Source of the DNA: Curvibacter sp.
GTDB lineage: Bacteria; Pseudomonadota; Gammaproteobacteria; Burkholderiales; Burkholderiaceae_C
Direction: 5' to 3'
DNA length: 64,000 nt
Assembly: GCA_020248905.1 (NCBI GenBank)
Contig: JADCGR010000040.1
Span: 1-64,000 of the forward strand
Shown: piece after piece, positions 37,717 through 46,316 of the stretch
How positions within the stretch are numbered: the first letter of the stretch is position 1
How the letters are laid out: each line of letters starts with the position of its first letter
Made by a program: the position numbers and the translations under genes
The notes under the pieces: model-generated
Told to the model about the DNA's origin: nothing
The model's database searches: none
The model's input: only the letters and a program-made list of their open reading frames with translations

Positions 37717-38031
37717 TTGGATGCTCCGAATTCTCAGGGGGATGTCCCGTGCGGCTTGGCATGCAGCGCTTTTTCAGACCCGCTGATGTCGCCGCCCTTA
37801 GATCAGCAGAAAGCCTCTTTTATTGCGTTGTATCGGTACGGCAAAAAATCGGCTTGCGAATTCGCTCAGCCAGGAGGTTCTGAGCACAACGCAGCCTCAA
37901 CCAGGGGGGGAACGCCGTCCGATAGGGCGCTTTCTTCAAGATCATGCTGCGACCAGATTGAGAAACAACAATCAGATCAATGCTTTACAAGCAGCGATTT
38001 GGAGAATTGAAGACTTGGAAGAAACTTTGCG
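37717..38031. other. Gene-free stretch between cytochrome b561 and tRNA-Ser
   Basis: 315 bases with no reading frame that I can support on either strand. Base composition is lower in G+C than that of neighbouring genes (for example agaaacaacaatcagatcaatgc near 37960). No clear hairpins or insertion ends were found. It may be an old junction between the dioxygenase cassette and core chromosome. Confidence 0.4.
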
Positions 38032-38121
<90 letters not shown>

Positions 38122-38180
38122 GAAGCGAACGATTGTATCCGAAGCCATTCGCATCAAGACGGTGCGCTTCGCATCGCAGG

Positions 38181-38208
38181 AAAAGAAAAGGCACCCGAAG
38201 GTGCCCTT
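38181..38208 (-). terminator. Intrinsic terminator of the amino acid binding-protein gene
   Basis: On the minus strand GGGCACC and GGTGCC pair around the stable tetraloop TTCG, followed by TTTTCTTTTCC. It starts 18 bases after the stop at 38226. Confidence 0.85.
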
Positions 38209-38225
38209 TCACGAGCGGACAGTGA

Positions 38226-39404
38226 TCAGCGGATCACGGCCAGTTGCTCGCGCTTGCCGTCCTTGTACGTGAACAGGGTCAGCGCGCCGTTCTTGATGTC
38301 GCCTTTATCGTCGAAGGCGATCGGCCCGGTCACGCCCTTGTAGTCGGTGGCGGCCAGGGCCGGCAGGTACTTGGCGGGATCAGACGAACCGGCCTTGACC
38401 ATGGCGGCCACCATCAGCTTGGTGGCGTCATAGACGTAGGGCGCATAGAGGTTCACGTCCACGTTGAACTTGGCCTTGAAGTCGGCCTTGAACTTGTCCA
38501 TGCCGGCCTTGCCTTCGCCCTCGACACCACCGGCTTCGGCGCAGAACACCTTCTCGTTGCCGATCGCGTCGCCTGCGAGCTTGAGCAGTTCGCCCGTGCA
38601 GATGCCGTCGCCGCCCATGAACTTGGCATTGATGCCCAGGGACTTCATCTGCTTGAGCATGGGGCCACCCACGGCGTCCATGCCGCCGAAAAAGACGACC
38701 TCAGGCTTCTTGCCCTTGATGCTGGTCAGGATGGCGTTGAAGTCCGTGGCCTTGTCGGAGGTGAACTCCTTGGCCACCACCTTGGCACCAGCGGCCTCTG
38801 CGGCCTTGGTGAACTCCTCGGCCACGCCTTGGCCGTAGGCCGTGCGGTCGTCGATCACGGCAACGGTCTTGGCCTTGAGGGTATTCACAGCGTACTTGCC
38901 CAGGGTGCTGCCCAGGTGCACGTCGTCAGCTACCACGCGAAAGGCCGTCTTGTAGCCCTGACGGGTGTACTTGGGGTTGGTGGCAGAGGGAGAAATCTGC
39001 GGGATGCCGGCATCGCTGTAAATCTTGGAGGCCGGAATCGTGGTGCCCGAGTTCAGGTGACCGATCACGCCGGCGACCTTGGCGTCGGCCAGCTTCTGGG
39101 CCACGGCCGTTCCCTGCTTGGGATCGGCGCCGTCGTCCTCGGCCAGCAGTTGCAGCGTGACCTTCTGGCCGCCGATGGTGACGCCCGCGGCGTTGAGCTC
39201 GTCGATGGCCATTCGCGCGCCGAGCTCGTTGTCCTTGCCCAGGTGGGCAATAGCGCCGCTAATGGGGCCGACATGGCCGATCTTCACGACCGGTGTTGCG
39301 GGTGCGGCGGCGGGGGCTGCGGCCTCTTCCTTCTTGCCGCAGGCCGCCAACATGGCCGCGGCGGCCACGACGGCCACAACGCGATGAACTTGTTTCAAAG
39401 ACAT
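38226..39404 (-). CDS. Branched-chain amino acid-type ABC transporter substrate-binding lipoprotein
   Basis: 392 residues. The N-terminal signal ends in a lipobox (MLAACGKKEE), so the mature protein is lipid-anchored, followed by an Ala/Pro spacer. The rest is the LivJ/LivK/BraC-type periplasmic binding fold (KIGHVGPISGAIAHLGKDNE, GVIGHLNSGTTIPASKIY, VAVIDDRTAYGQGVAEEF, FMGGDGICTGELLKLAG). Binds a branched-chain amino acid or a related small ligand for an ABC importer; no permease or ATPase genes are adjacent. Followed by a strong terminator, so probably monocistronic. Confidence 0.92.
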   Translation of the reverse strand: MSLKQVHRVVAVVAAAAMLAACGKKEEAAAPAAAPATPVVKIGHVGPISGAIAHLGKDNELGARMAIDELNAAGVTIGGQKVTLQLLAEDDGADPKQGTAVAQKLADAKVAGVIGHLNSGTTIPASKIYSDAGIPQISPSATNPKYTRQGYKTAFRVVADDVHLGSTLGKYAVNTLKAKTVAVIDDRTAYGQGVAEEFTKAAEAAGAKVVAKEFTSDKATDFNAILTSIKGKKPEVVFFGGMDAVGGPMLKQMKSLGINAKFMGGDGICTGELLKLAGDAIGNEKVFCAEAGGVEGEGKAGMDKFKADFKAKFNVDVNLYAPYVYDATKLMVAAMVKAGSSDPAKYLPALAATDYKGVTGPIAFDDKGDIKNGALTLFTYKDGKREQLAVIR

Positions 39405-39550
39405 GGTGAACTCCAGATGGGTTTAAATGGCAGGTGAAAAAAACTGCAGGCGCTAGCCTAACCCAATTTGCGCGGGCCGGCATATTCCCCCATGGCAGAC
39501 GCAGTCAAAACTGCGGCGCGGGCGCGACGCCGCCCGGCGCTGGACGCGGC

Positions 39551-39865
39551 TCAGCGCGAGCGGGGCGGCAGTTTGAGTTCACCACCCAAGGCCTGCGTCA
39601 CCGCCTTGCGCACGGCGTTGTCCACCCGCTGACGAATGCGCGGCGCCAACTCCTTCATCTGCTCTTCAAGCGCTGCGGCCACCACCCCGCGCACCCGTTC
39701 GTCCAGGGTCGCGTCCAGTCGTTGCATCACGCGCTGCACCAGGGCCTCCTCGTCCACCCCCGGCCTCGCGGGGTCCTGTGCCGGCAAGGCGCCGCGAACT
39801 GGGGCATCCACCACCTCGGTCAGGGTCGGCAGGCTGCGCATGAGCTTCTTGGACAGCGAGGGCAT
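39551..39865 (-). CDS. Small conserved hypothetical protein next to holC
   Basis: 104 residues, MPSLSKKLMRSLPTLTEVVD at the N-terminus, then a charged helical region (about 38-95: EEALVQRVMQRLDATLDERV and further) likely to form a coiled coil or helical bundle. I do not recognise a named domain. It starts 11 bases after the holC stop on the same strand, so it is cotranscribed with pepA-holC. The opposite strand also shows a long frame that I regard as a shadow. Confidence 0.65.
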   Translation of the reverse strand: MPSLSKKLMRSLPTLTEVVDAPVRGALPAQDPARPGVDEEALVQRVMQRLDATLDERVRGVVAAALEEQMKELAPRIRQRVDNAVRKAVTQALGGELKLPPRSR

Positions 39866-39876
39866 GGCAGCACCGT

Positions 39877-40311
39877 TCAGGATTTGAGATTCAGGTCATG
39901 ACGCTGGATGTCATAGCCCAGACCCTGGTAGTGCTTCCAGCGCACGCGGGCGAGCTGGCGGTCCTCCTCGTCCAGGCTCACGACCTCGATCACTCGCTCG
40001 AAAGCCTCGAAACCGGCTGGCATGTGCCCACCAAGGTTGAGCAGAACCTCACGATGCGCAAGGTCGGCTGCGGCCGAAGTCTCGGCCAGCACCACTGGCG
40101 AGGCCTGCAGCATGTCGCTATGCCCGGGCGCGCGGGCATGGGCAATGAAGTCGGTCTGCGAGAAGGTCCACAAAAGCGTATCGAGCCGCACCAGTTCATC
40201 GGTCGGGGCGGTTACCACGAGGCGCACACCACCCGCAGTTGCCTTGCGCAGCAGGCGACAGGCGTAAGCCAGCTTGTCGGGCGCGTTGAAGTGGAAGGCA
40301 ATCTTTGGCAT
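39877..40311 (-). CDS. holC: DNA polymerase III chi subunit
   Basis: 144 residues from the ATG at 40311 (MPKIAFHFNAPDKLAYACRL). Clamp-loader accessory subunit that contacts single-strand binding protein. Family features: N-terminal beta strand, the central RLDTLLWTFSQTDFIAHA segment and the C-terminal RWKHYQGLGYDIQRHDL. It follows pepA by 40 bases, the standard pepA-holC arrangement. Confidence 0.94.
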   Translation of the reverse strand: MPKIAFHFNAPDKLAYACRLLRKATAGGVRLVVTAPTDELVRLDTLLWTFSQTDFIAHARAPGHSDMLQASPVVLAETSAAADLAHREVLLNLGGHMPAGFEAFERVIEVVSLDEEDRQLARVRWKHYQGLGYDIQRHDLNLKS

Positions 40312-40351
40312 GCGAGCTTGAGCGTTGGGTGTTGCGCGTTTGGGCGGAGGA

Positions 40352-41857
40352 TCAGGCCTTGCGTGTGCGTGCGGACCGCTTCGATGACCGCTGAACGCCC
40401 AACAACGAACCTTTTTCCTGCCCGAGAAGGAACTCCAGCAGCAGGCCCACAGGCCGGCCAGTCGCGCCCTTGCCCGCTCCGCTCTTCCAGGCCGTGCCTG
40501 CAATGTCCAGGTGCGCCCAGGGGAACTTTGCCGTGAAACGCTGCAAGAACTTGGCCGCCGTGATGGCACCACCCGCACGACCTGCCACGTTGGCCACGTC
40601 GGCAAAGTTGCTCTTGAGCCCCTCGGCATAGTCCTCATCGAGCGGCATGCGCCAGGCGAGATCCTGCGCGGCCTCGCCGGCCGCGAGCAGACGCTGCGCC
40701 AGCGCATCGTCACCGCTGAAGAGCCCGCTGCGCACTGCGCCCAATGCGATCACGCAGGCGCCCGTGAGGGTGGCAATATCGACCACCGCCGCCGGCTTGA
40801 GGCGCTCGGCGTAGCTCAGCGCATCGCACAGAATCAGGCGCCCTTCGGCGTCGGTGTTCAGGATCTCGATGGTCTGCCCGCTCATGCTGGTCACCACGTC
40901 GCCGGGTTTGACAGCTCTGCCATCGGGCATGTTCTCGCAGCTGGGAATCAGGCCGACCACGTTGATGGAGGGCTTGAGCTCGGCCAAGGCGCGGAAAACA
41001 CCCAGCACGCTGGCCGCACCGCCCATGTCGAACTTCATCTCGTCCATCTCGGGGGCCGGCTTGATCGAGATGCCCCCGGTATCAAAGCTGATGCCCTTGC
41101 CCACTAGCACTGTGGGCGCCTGCAACTTGTTGCCGCCCTGGTAGCGCAGCACGATGAAGCGCAGCGGCTGCTCAGAGCCCTGGGCCACGGCCATGAAGGC
41201 CCCCATGCCAAGGCGTGCGACCTCGCGCGGACCCAGCACCTCGCAACTGACTTTCGGGAGCTTTGCAAGGCTCCTCGCGGCGCCGGCGAGTAACGTGGGC
41301 GTAGCGTGGTTGGCCGGCCGGTTGGCCCACTCCTTGGCGAACTCAACACCTGTCACGGTGGCAACCGCTCGAGCAAACTCGGTCTCGGCCGCGGCGGGCG
41401 CGCCCCGCACGGCCACACTCACGCGCGCGAGGCTGCGGCCGTCGGCCTTGGACTTGGTGGTGGTGTAGACGTAGCTCGTGTCGGCCACGGCTTGCACGGC
41501 GGCGCGCAGCGCACCAGCCTGCGGCGCGACGGCAAAACAAAAGAGCAGCTTCTTGACCGCGGGGCTGCCGCTGCGCAGCACCCCCAGCGCGGCCTGCATC
41601 GCCTGACGCACCTGGCGCGCCGATCCCTCGCCCGCACCCACTAGCAACACCCTTGCGGCCCGGACGGGCGGAACACGGTACAGCGCCAGCAGCTTGCCGG
41701 CCTGGGTGTCTAGCTCGCCCGCCTTGAGGGCCTGGGTCATCAGGGTCCCGAGGCCGTCCTTGCCCGGCTTGTAGCCCGCGGGCACCAACACAACAAGGGC
41801 ATCGGCCGGCTGTTTTGCGGCGCCGGCCAGGTCCAGGGAAAGCAGTACGAAGTTCAT
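40352..41857 (-). CDS. pepA: Leucyl aminopeptidase (M17)
   Basis: 501 residues from the ATG at 41857 (MNFVLLSLDLAGAAKQPADA). Two-metal cytoplasmic aminopeptidase; PepA can also bind DNA in other bacteria. Motifs: VGKGISFDTGGISIKPA with metal-binding lysine and aspartate, and the M17 signature NTDAEGRLILCDAL. The upstream open frame beyond the ATG overlaps lptF and is not family sequence. Divergent from lptF with 19 bases between start codons. Confidence 0.96.
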   Translation of the reverse strand: MNFVLLSLDLAGAAKQPADALVVLVPAGYKPGKDGLGTLMTQALKAGELDTQAGKLLALYRVPPVRAARVLLVGAGEGSARQVRQAMQAALGVLRSGSPAVKKLLFCFAVAPQAGALRAAVQAVADTSYVYTTTKSKADGRSLARVSVAVRGAPAAAETEFARAVATVTGVEFAKEWANRPANHATPTLLAGAARSLAKLPKVSCEVLGPREVARLGMGAFMAVAQGSEQPLRFIVLRYQGGNKLQAPTVLVGKGISFDTGGISIKPAPEMDEMKFDMGGAASVLGVFRALAELKPSINVVGLIPSCENMPDGRAVKPGDVVTSMSGQTIEILNTDAEGRLILCDALSYAERLKPAAVVDIATLTGACVIALGAVRSGLFSGDDALAQRLLAAGEAAQDLAWRMPLDEDYAEGLKSNFADVANVAGRAGGAITAAKFLQRFTAKFPWAHLDIAGTAWKSGAGKGATGRPVGLLLEFLLGQEKGSLLGVQRSSKRSARTRKA

Positions 41858-41876
41858 AATGGCGTTTTCCTGCACT

Positions 41877-42998
41877 ATGTTATTCGATTCCTCCATCCGC
41901 AAGGAGCTGGCGCGCAGCTTGGGCGCCACGCTGATCGTGCTGGTCACGGTGGTCGTGACCATGACGCTGATCCGCACCCTGGGCCTGGCCTCGCGCGGCA
42001 GCTTCAACCCGCAGGACGTGATGCTCGTGGTGAGCTACACCGTGATCGGCTTTCTGCCTAACCTCATGAACATGGGCTTGTTCATTGCCGTGGTCATGAC
42101 GCTGTCGCGCCTGTACGCCGACAGCGAGATGGTGATCTGGTTCTCCAGCCGCATCGGGCTGGCCAGCCTGCTGCGGCCCCTGCTGCGATTCGCCTGGCCG
42201 GTGCTGCTGGGCATTGCCGTGATCACGCTCCTCGTGCGCCCCTGGGCCAAAGAACAGGTCGAGGAGCTGCGCTCGCAGTACCAACGCCGGGGTGATCTGG
42301 AGCGCGTACAGCCCGGACAGTTCCAGGAATCGGCCGATGGCACGCGAGTGTTCTTTGCCGAGAAAAGCGATAGCGACGAACTGCGCGCGAGCAATGTGTT
42401 TGTCTCCACGAATGAGAAAGACAAGAAGACCGTGATCTCGGCACGCAGCGGCCATACCGAGATCGTCGACGGCGACCGCGTGCTCTTTCTCGAGCGTGGG
42501 CAGCGGCTGGAGATCATCGAGGGGCAGGCGGGCCTGCGGGTGAGCGAGTTCGAGCACCTGCGCATGCTCGTCGAGCAGGATCCTTTCGTGCGCAGAGCCC
42601 TGGACACGGAGAGCCGCCCCACCCTGGAGCTGATCCGCCAGCCCACACGTGAGAACCTGGGCGAGATCACCATTCGTCTGGGCTATGCCCTGGCGTCCCT
42701 GAACCTGGTGGTCATCGCCCTGGCGGCGACGCGCGTCAACCCGCGCGTCAGCCGCACGGGTAATCTGATTTTCTCGCTGCTGCTTTTCCAAATCTATCTG
42801 AACTTGCTCGTTCTGGGCCAGAACTGGATCATGCGCGGTCAGATCAGCTTCGCCGCCTTCAACCTGCTGCTCCATGGCGGCATGCTTGGCGGCGGGCTGC
42901 TCTGGCTGGCCAAGCGGCATCGCAACTGGAGCTGGTGGCCGGCCGGCCCGGGCTGGCCCCTTCGCCCCCGAACGGCTGCCAAAATAAGCAGCCCATGA
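41877..42998 (+). CDS. lptF: LPS export permease LptF
   Basis: 373 residues from the ATG at 41877 (MLFDSSIRKELARSLGATLI); an upstream ATG at 41859 is less likely as the conserved N-terminus starts at MLFDSS. Inner-membrane permease half of the LptB2FG transporter that extracts LPS. Three N-terminal membrane helices, a periplasmic beta-jellyroll domain (about 125-260) and three C-terminal helices are visible. The stop overlaps the lptG start. Confidence 0.95.
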   Translation: MLFDSSIRKELARSLGATLIVLVTVVVTMTLIRTLGLASRGSFNPQDVMLVVSYTVIGFLPNLMNMGLFIAVVMTLSRLYADSEMVIWFSSRIGLASLLRPLLRFAWPVLLGIAVITLLVRPWAKEQVEELRSQYQRRGDLERVQPGQFQESADGTRVFFAEKSDSDELRASNVFVSTNEKDKKTVISARSGHTEIVDGDRVLFLERGQRLEIIEGQAGLRVSEFEHLRMLVEQDPFVRRALDTESRPTLELIRQPTRENLGEITIRLGYALASLNLVVIALAATRVNPRVSRTGNLIFSLLLFQIYLNLLVLGQNWIMRGQISFAAFNLLLHGGMLGGGLLWLAKRHRNWSWWPAGPGWPLRPRTAAKISSP

Positions 42999-44104
42999 TG
43001 CACACCATCCGCCGCCTGATCCATGCCGAGATCTTCGGCGTGGTCCTGTTTGTCACGCTCGGGTTCTTGGCCTTATTCAGTTTTTTTGACTTCGTCGACC
43101 AGCTGGCCTACGTGGGCCGGCCCCAGATGCGGGGCTACCAGATCCCGCAGGCGGCGCTGTACGTGCTTTTGCTGGTGCCCAGCCGTGTTTACGAGTTGCT
43201 GCCCATTACCGTACTCATCGGCACCATCTATGTGATGACCCGCATGGCCCAGAGTTCGGAGTTCACCATCCTGCGCACCAGTGGACTGGGACCGTGGCGC
43301 GCCCTGGGCATGCTGCTGGCTGCGGGCTTTACCTTTGCGCTCACGACCTTCGTGATCGGTGACTACATCACCCCCTGGGCCGACCGCAGCGCGCAGCTGC
43401 TGCGCGCCCGCTACCAGGGCAACCTCACCGTGGGCCAGACTGGCGCCTGGCTGCGCGAGCGCGAGCCCTATGCGCAGTACGGCGTCAACGTCGGCTCGCT
43501 GGCGCCGGACGGCTCCATGCGCAATGTCCGCATCTTCGAGTTTGACAACCAGAGCGCGCTGGTCTCGATGATGCAGGCCCCGGTGGCACGCTTTGCCCCG
43601 GACGAGGCCTGGGTGCTTGAGGACGCCGAACGCACGGAGTTTGATGCGCCGGGCGCCCGACTGGGTCGGGTGGAGCACACCCGCATCGGCGAGTTCCGCT
43701 GGCCTACCGCCATTTCGGCCGAGATGATTGCCGCGGCTGTGCTCAAACCCGACCGCATGAGCGCGGTGGACCTCTTCCAGTACATCCGCCATCTCAAGGC
43801 CAATGCCCAGAGCGCCGATCGCTACGAGATCGAGTTCTGGAAGAAGGTCTTTTATCCCCTGTCCTGCCTGGTGATGGTCATGCTCGCCCTGCCCTTCGCC
43901 TACCTGCACTTCCGTAACGAAGGCATTTCGCTCTACGTGTTTGGCGGTGTGATGGCGGGTATCAGCTTCTTCTTTCTCAACAATATGTTTGGCTACATCG
44001 GTGAGCTGAGGCAATGGACGCCGTGGATCACTGCGGCCGCGCCCGGATTTATCTTCATGGTCATCTCGCTTAGCGCCCTAGGCTGGCTCGTGCTGCGACG
44101 ATGA
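42995..44104 (+). CDS. lptG: LPS export permease LptG
   Basis: 369 residues from the ATG at 42995, overlapping the lptF stop by 4 bases (ATGA). Second permease half of LptB2FG. The N-terminus MMHTIRRLIHAEIFGVVLFV, helices at about 12-32, 60-80 and 98-118, a periplasmic domain (about 130-270) and three C-terminal helices fit YjgP/YjgQ proteins. The stop overlaps cbiX in turn. Confidence 0.95.
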   Translation: MMHTIRRLIHAEIFGVVLFVTLGFLALFSFFDFVDQLAYVGRPQMRGYQIPQAALYVLLLVPSRVYELLPITVLIGTIYVMTRMAQSSEFTILRTSGLGPWRALGMLLAAGFTFALTTFVIGDYITPWADRSAQLLRARYQGNLTVGQTGAWLREREPYAQYGVNVGSLAPDGSMRNVRIFEFDNQSALVSMMQAPVARFAPDEAWVLEDAERTEFDAPGARLGRVEHTRIGEFRWPTAISAEMIAAAVLKPDRMSAVDLFQYIRHLKANAQSADRYEIEFWKKVFYPLSCLVMVMLALPFAYLHFRNEGISLYVFGGVMAGISFFFLNNMFGYIGELRQWTPWITAAAPGFIFMVISLSALGWLVLRR

Positions 44105-44481
44105 ACCCAAGCACCATGACCCACGGACTCATTCTTTTCGCCCACGGCTCGCGCGACCCGCAATGGCGCGCCCCGATGGAGGCGATCGCTGCGCGCGCCG
44201 CAGCGCTCGATCCCCAGGCCCGCGTCGCCTGTGCCTATCTTGAGTTGATGGAGCCCGACCTGCCGGCCTGTGCCTCGGCCATGGTGGCCGATGGCCTCAC
44301 GCGCATCACCATCGTCCCCATGTTCCTCGGCGTGGGTCGACATGCCCGCGAGGATCTTCCGCAGATCGTCGCCAGCCTGCGCCAGCAACACCCGGCCGTG
44401 AACTTCGAACTGCGTCCGGCCATCGGTGAGGATGCTGCGGTCGTCGAACTGCTGGCTCAGTTTGTCGCGTCACACCGCTGA
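44101..44481 (+). CDS. cbiX: CbiX-type chelatase-like protein
   Basis: 126 residues; the ATG at 44101 overlaps the lptG stop, and an ATG at 44116 (MTHGLILFAHGSRD) is the alternative. Sirohydrochlorin cobalto-/ferrochelatase family, short form. Metal-site histidines are in LFAHGSRDPQWR and FLGVGRHAREDLPQI. Inserts a metal into sirohydrochlorin for siroheme or cobalamin; no other tetrapyrrole genes are close, so its placement in an envelope operon is notable. Confidence 0.88.
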   Translation: MNPSTMTHGLILFAHGSRDPQWRAPMEAIAARAAALDPQARVACAYLELMEPDLPACASAMVADGLTRITIVPMFLGVGRHAREDLPQIVASLRQQHPAVNFELRPAIGEDAAVVELLAQFVASHR

Positions 44482-44516
44482 CGCGCGAGGTACTCGCCCA
44501 CAATGAGATCCCAGCC

Positions 44517-45395
44517 ATGACTGCATCCACACACGCGCGCACCCTGCTCGCCCTGCTGCGACTGATGCGGCCGCATCAGTGGCTCAAGAACGTCTTCGTC
44601 TTTGCCGGCCTGCTGTTCAGCCAGTCCTGGCACCGGGCGCCTCTGGTCGAGCAGGTGCTGCTGGCCTTCCTGGCCTTCTGCTGCGCGTCCAGTCTCGTCT
44701 ACATCCTCAACGACTGGCGCGACCGCGCCGCCGATGCCCTGCATCCCGTCAAGCGCCTGCGCCCGCTGGCCAGCGGCGCGGTGACACCGCAGACGGCGCT
44801 GGCACTGGCCACCGTGCTGGCCCTGCTGGGCCTGGCCCTGGCCTGGGGGCAACTGGTACTGCTGTCCCTGCTGGGCCTGTACGTGCTGCTCAACCTCGCC
44901 TACAGCTGGGGGCTCAAGCATGTGCCGGTCATTGACGTCTCCCTCATCGCCAGCGGCTTCATGCTGCGCCTGCTCGCGGGCACCGTGGCCGTGGGCATTC
45001 CGCCCTCGCGCTGGCTGCTGCTCACCGGCCTCTTCATTGCGCTGTTCCTGGGCTTTTGCAAGCGCAAGGCTGAGACCTTCCACGCCCCCGGGCAGCAGCG
45101 CGCCGTGCTGGAGCACTACCCGCCCGCGCTGCTCGACACCTACATCGCGGCGATGATGACGGCCACCATCATCACCTACGGCCTGTACGCCACCAGCATC
45201 GAGGCCCTGCAGCAGCACGGTGGGCGCCTGATCTACACCGTGCCGGTGGTGGTCTTTGGCATGCTGCGCTACGCCTTCCAGGTACACCGCGGTCGTGGCG
45301 AAGACGTGGCGCGCGACCTGCTGCGCGACCCCTGGCTGCTCGCCGCCGGCCTGTGCTGGCTAGGCCTCTTCATCGCCACACAATTCTGGCGCTGA
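44517..45395 (+). CDS. UbiA-family decaprenyl-phosphate phosphoribosyltransferase-like protein
   Basis: 292 residues, about eight membrane helices. The first aspartate-rich motif is NDWRDRAADALHPVKRLRPL, which matches the NDxxDxxxDxxHPxKRxRP pattern of mycobacterial 5-phosphoribosyl-1-diphosphate:decaprenyl-phosphate transferase (Rv3806c type) rather than ubiquinone-pathway UbiA; the segment VIDVSLIASGFMLRLLAGTV and LFLGFCKRKAE also fit that subgroup. Expected product: polyprenyl-phosphoryl 5-phosphoribose. It begins a row of four genes (flippase-like, GT83, HAD) that together could make and use a lipid-linked pentose. 35 bases after cbiX. Confidence 0.82.
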   Translation: MTASTHARTLLALLRLMRPHQWLKNVFVFAGLLFSQSWHRAPLVEQVLLAFLAFCCASSLVYILNDWRDRAADALHPVKRLRPLASGAVTPQTALALATVLALLGLALAWGQLVLLSLLGLYVLLNLAYSWGLKHVPVIDVSLIASGFMLRLLAGTVAVGIPPSRWLLLTGLFIALFLGFCKRKAETFHAPGQQRAVLEHYPPALLDTYIAAMMTATIITYGLYATSIEALQQHGGRLIYTVPVVVFGMLRYAFQVHRGRGEDVARDLLRDPWLLAAGLCWLGLFIATQFWR

Positions 45396-45407
45396 TGCGC
45401 ACCTGAA

Positions 45408-46316
45408 TTGAAGCTTCCGCTCAAACCACTGTTGCTGGTCGTCGGGGTGGCGGCCACAGCCTATGCTGTGCTGCTGCTGCTCACCGGTGATGCGCCCCTG
45501 GTCGCCCTCTGGGAAGCCCTGGCCACCCCCAACGGGGCGACCGCCGCCGCCCTGTGCCTGCTGAACTACGTCCTGCGCGGCCTGCGTTGGCGTGGGTGGA
45601 TGACGCACTACGGGCGCCCCTACCCACCCGCCCAGGGCCTGCGCCTTTACCTGGCGGGCTACACCTTCACGCCCACACCGGGCAATGTGGGGGAAGCGGC
45701 GCGCGGCCTGCTGCTACGTCAGCCCCTGGGCACCGCCGACAGCCTGGCCGTGTTCGGCGCTGAGCGCCTGGCCGATCTGCTGGCCCTGCTCATCCTCACC
45801 CTGCCCGGCCTGGGGTGGCTGCTGCAACGGCCCGAAGCGGCGAGCTGGCAATGGCCCTTGATCCTCAGCCTCGCATGTGCCACCTTGCTACTGTCCGCCG
45901 TGCTCTACGTCCAGCGCATGCGCCTGCTGGCACGTTTGCCTTGGCTGCAGTCCGCCCGGCAGTGCCTGGCACAGCGCCCCGGGCTGTGGATGGCCCAGAC
46001 CCTGCTCGCCTGGGCGGCCCAGGGCCTTGCCCTGTGGCTGGTGTGCCAGGAGCTGGGCTGGTCCATCGAAGAGTCGCTGGCCATCGGCTTCTATGCCCTG
46101 GCCATGGTGGGTGGTGCGCTGTCGCTGCTGCCGGCCGGCCTCGGCGGCACTGAGGCCCTGCTGGCCGGCCTGCTGGTATTGCAGGGCGCGGCCCTGGCCA
46201 CTGCGCTGGCCATCACGGTGATGGTGCGCTTGCTGACACTCTGGTTGGCCGTGGCTCTGGGCGCGCTGGCGCTCCTCTATAGTCTGTTTGTCGCCCGCGA
46301 TATCTCACTGCGCTGA
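45408..46316 (+). CDS. Flippase-like membrane protein (lysylphosphatidylglycerol synthase TM / UPF0104 family)
   Basis: 302 residues from a TTG at 45408 (no ATG fits; the start is uncertain). Seven or eight predicted membrane helices. Family features: YVLRGLRWRGWMTHYGRPYP, LYLAGYTFTPTPGNVGEAAR and SLLPAGLGGTEALLAGLLVL. Members of this group are suspected to move lipid-linked substrates or are the membrane part of MprF. It starts 12 bases after the UbiA-like gene, and its stop overlaps the next start (TGATG). In this context a flippase for the lipid-linked pentose is plausible but unproven. Confidence 0.8.
   Translation: MKLPLKPLLLVVGVAATAYAVLLLLTGDAPLVALWEALATPNGATAAALCLLNYVLRGLRWRGWMTHYGRPYPPAQGLRLYLAGYTFTPTPGNVGEAARGLLLRQPLGTADSLAVFGAERLADLLALLILTLPGLGWLLQRPEAASWQWPLILSLACATLLLSAVLYVQRMRLLARLPWLQSARQCLAQRPGLWMAQTLLAWAAQGLALWLVCQELGWSIEESLAIGFYALAMVGGALSLLPAGLGGTEALLAGLLVLQGAALATALAITVMVRLLTLWLAVALGALALLYSLFVARDISLR

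Noticed and set aside
38244-39437. Open frame of 397 codons opposite the amino acid-binding lipoprotein gene
   Set aside because: Glycine/leucine/histidine-rich translation typical of antisense to a GC-rich gene; the true gene has a lipobox, family motifs and its own terminator.
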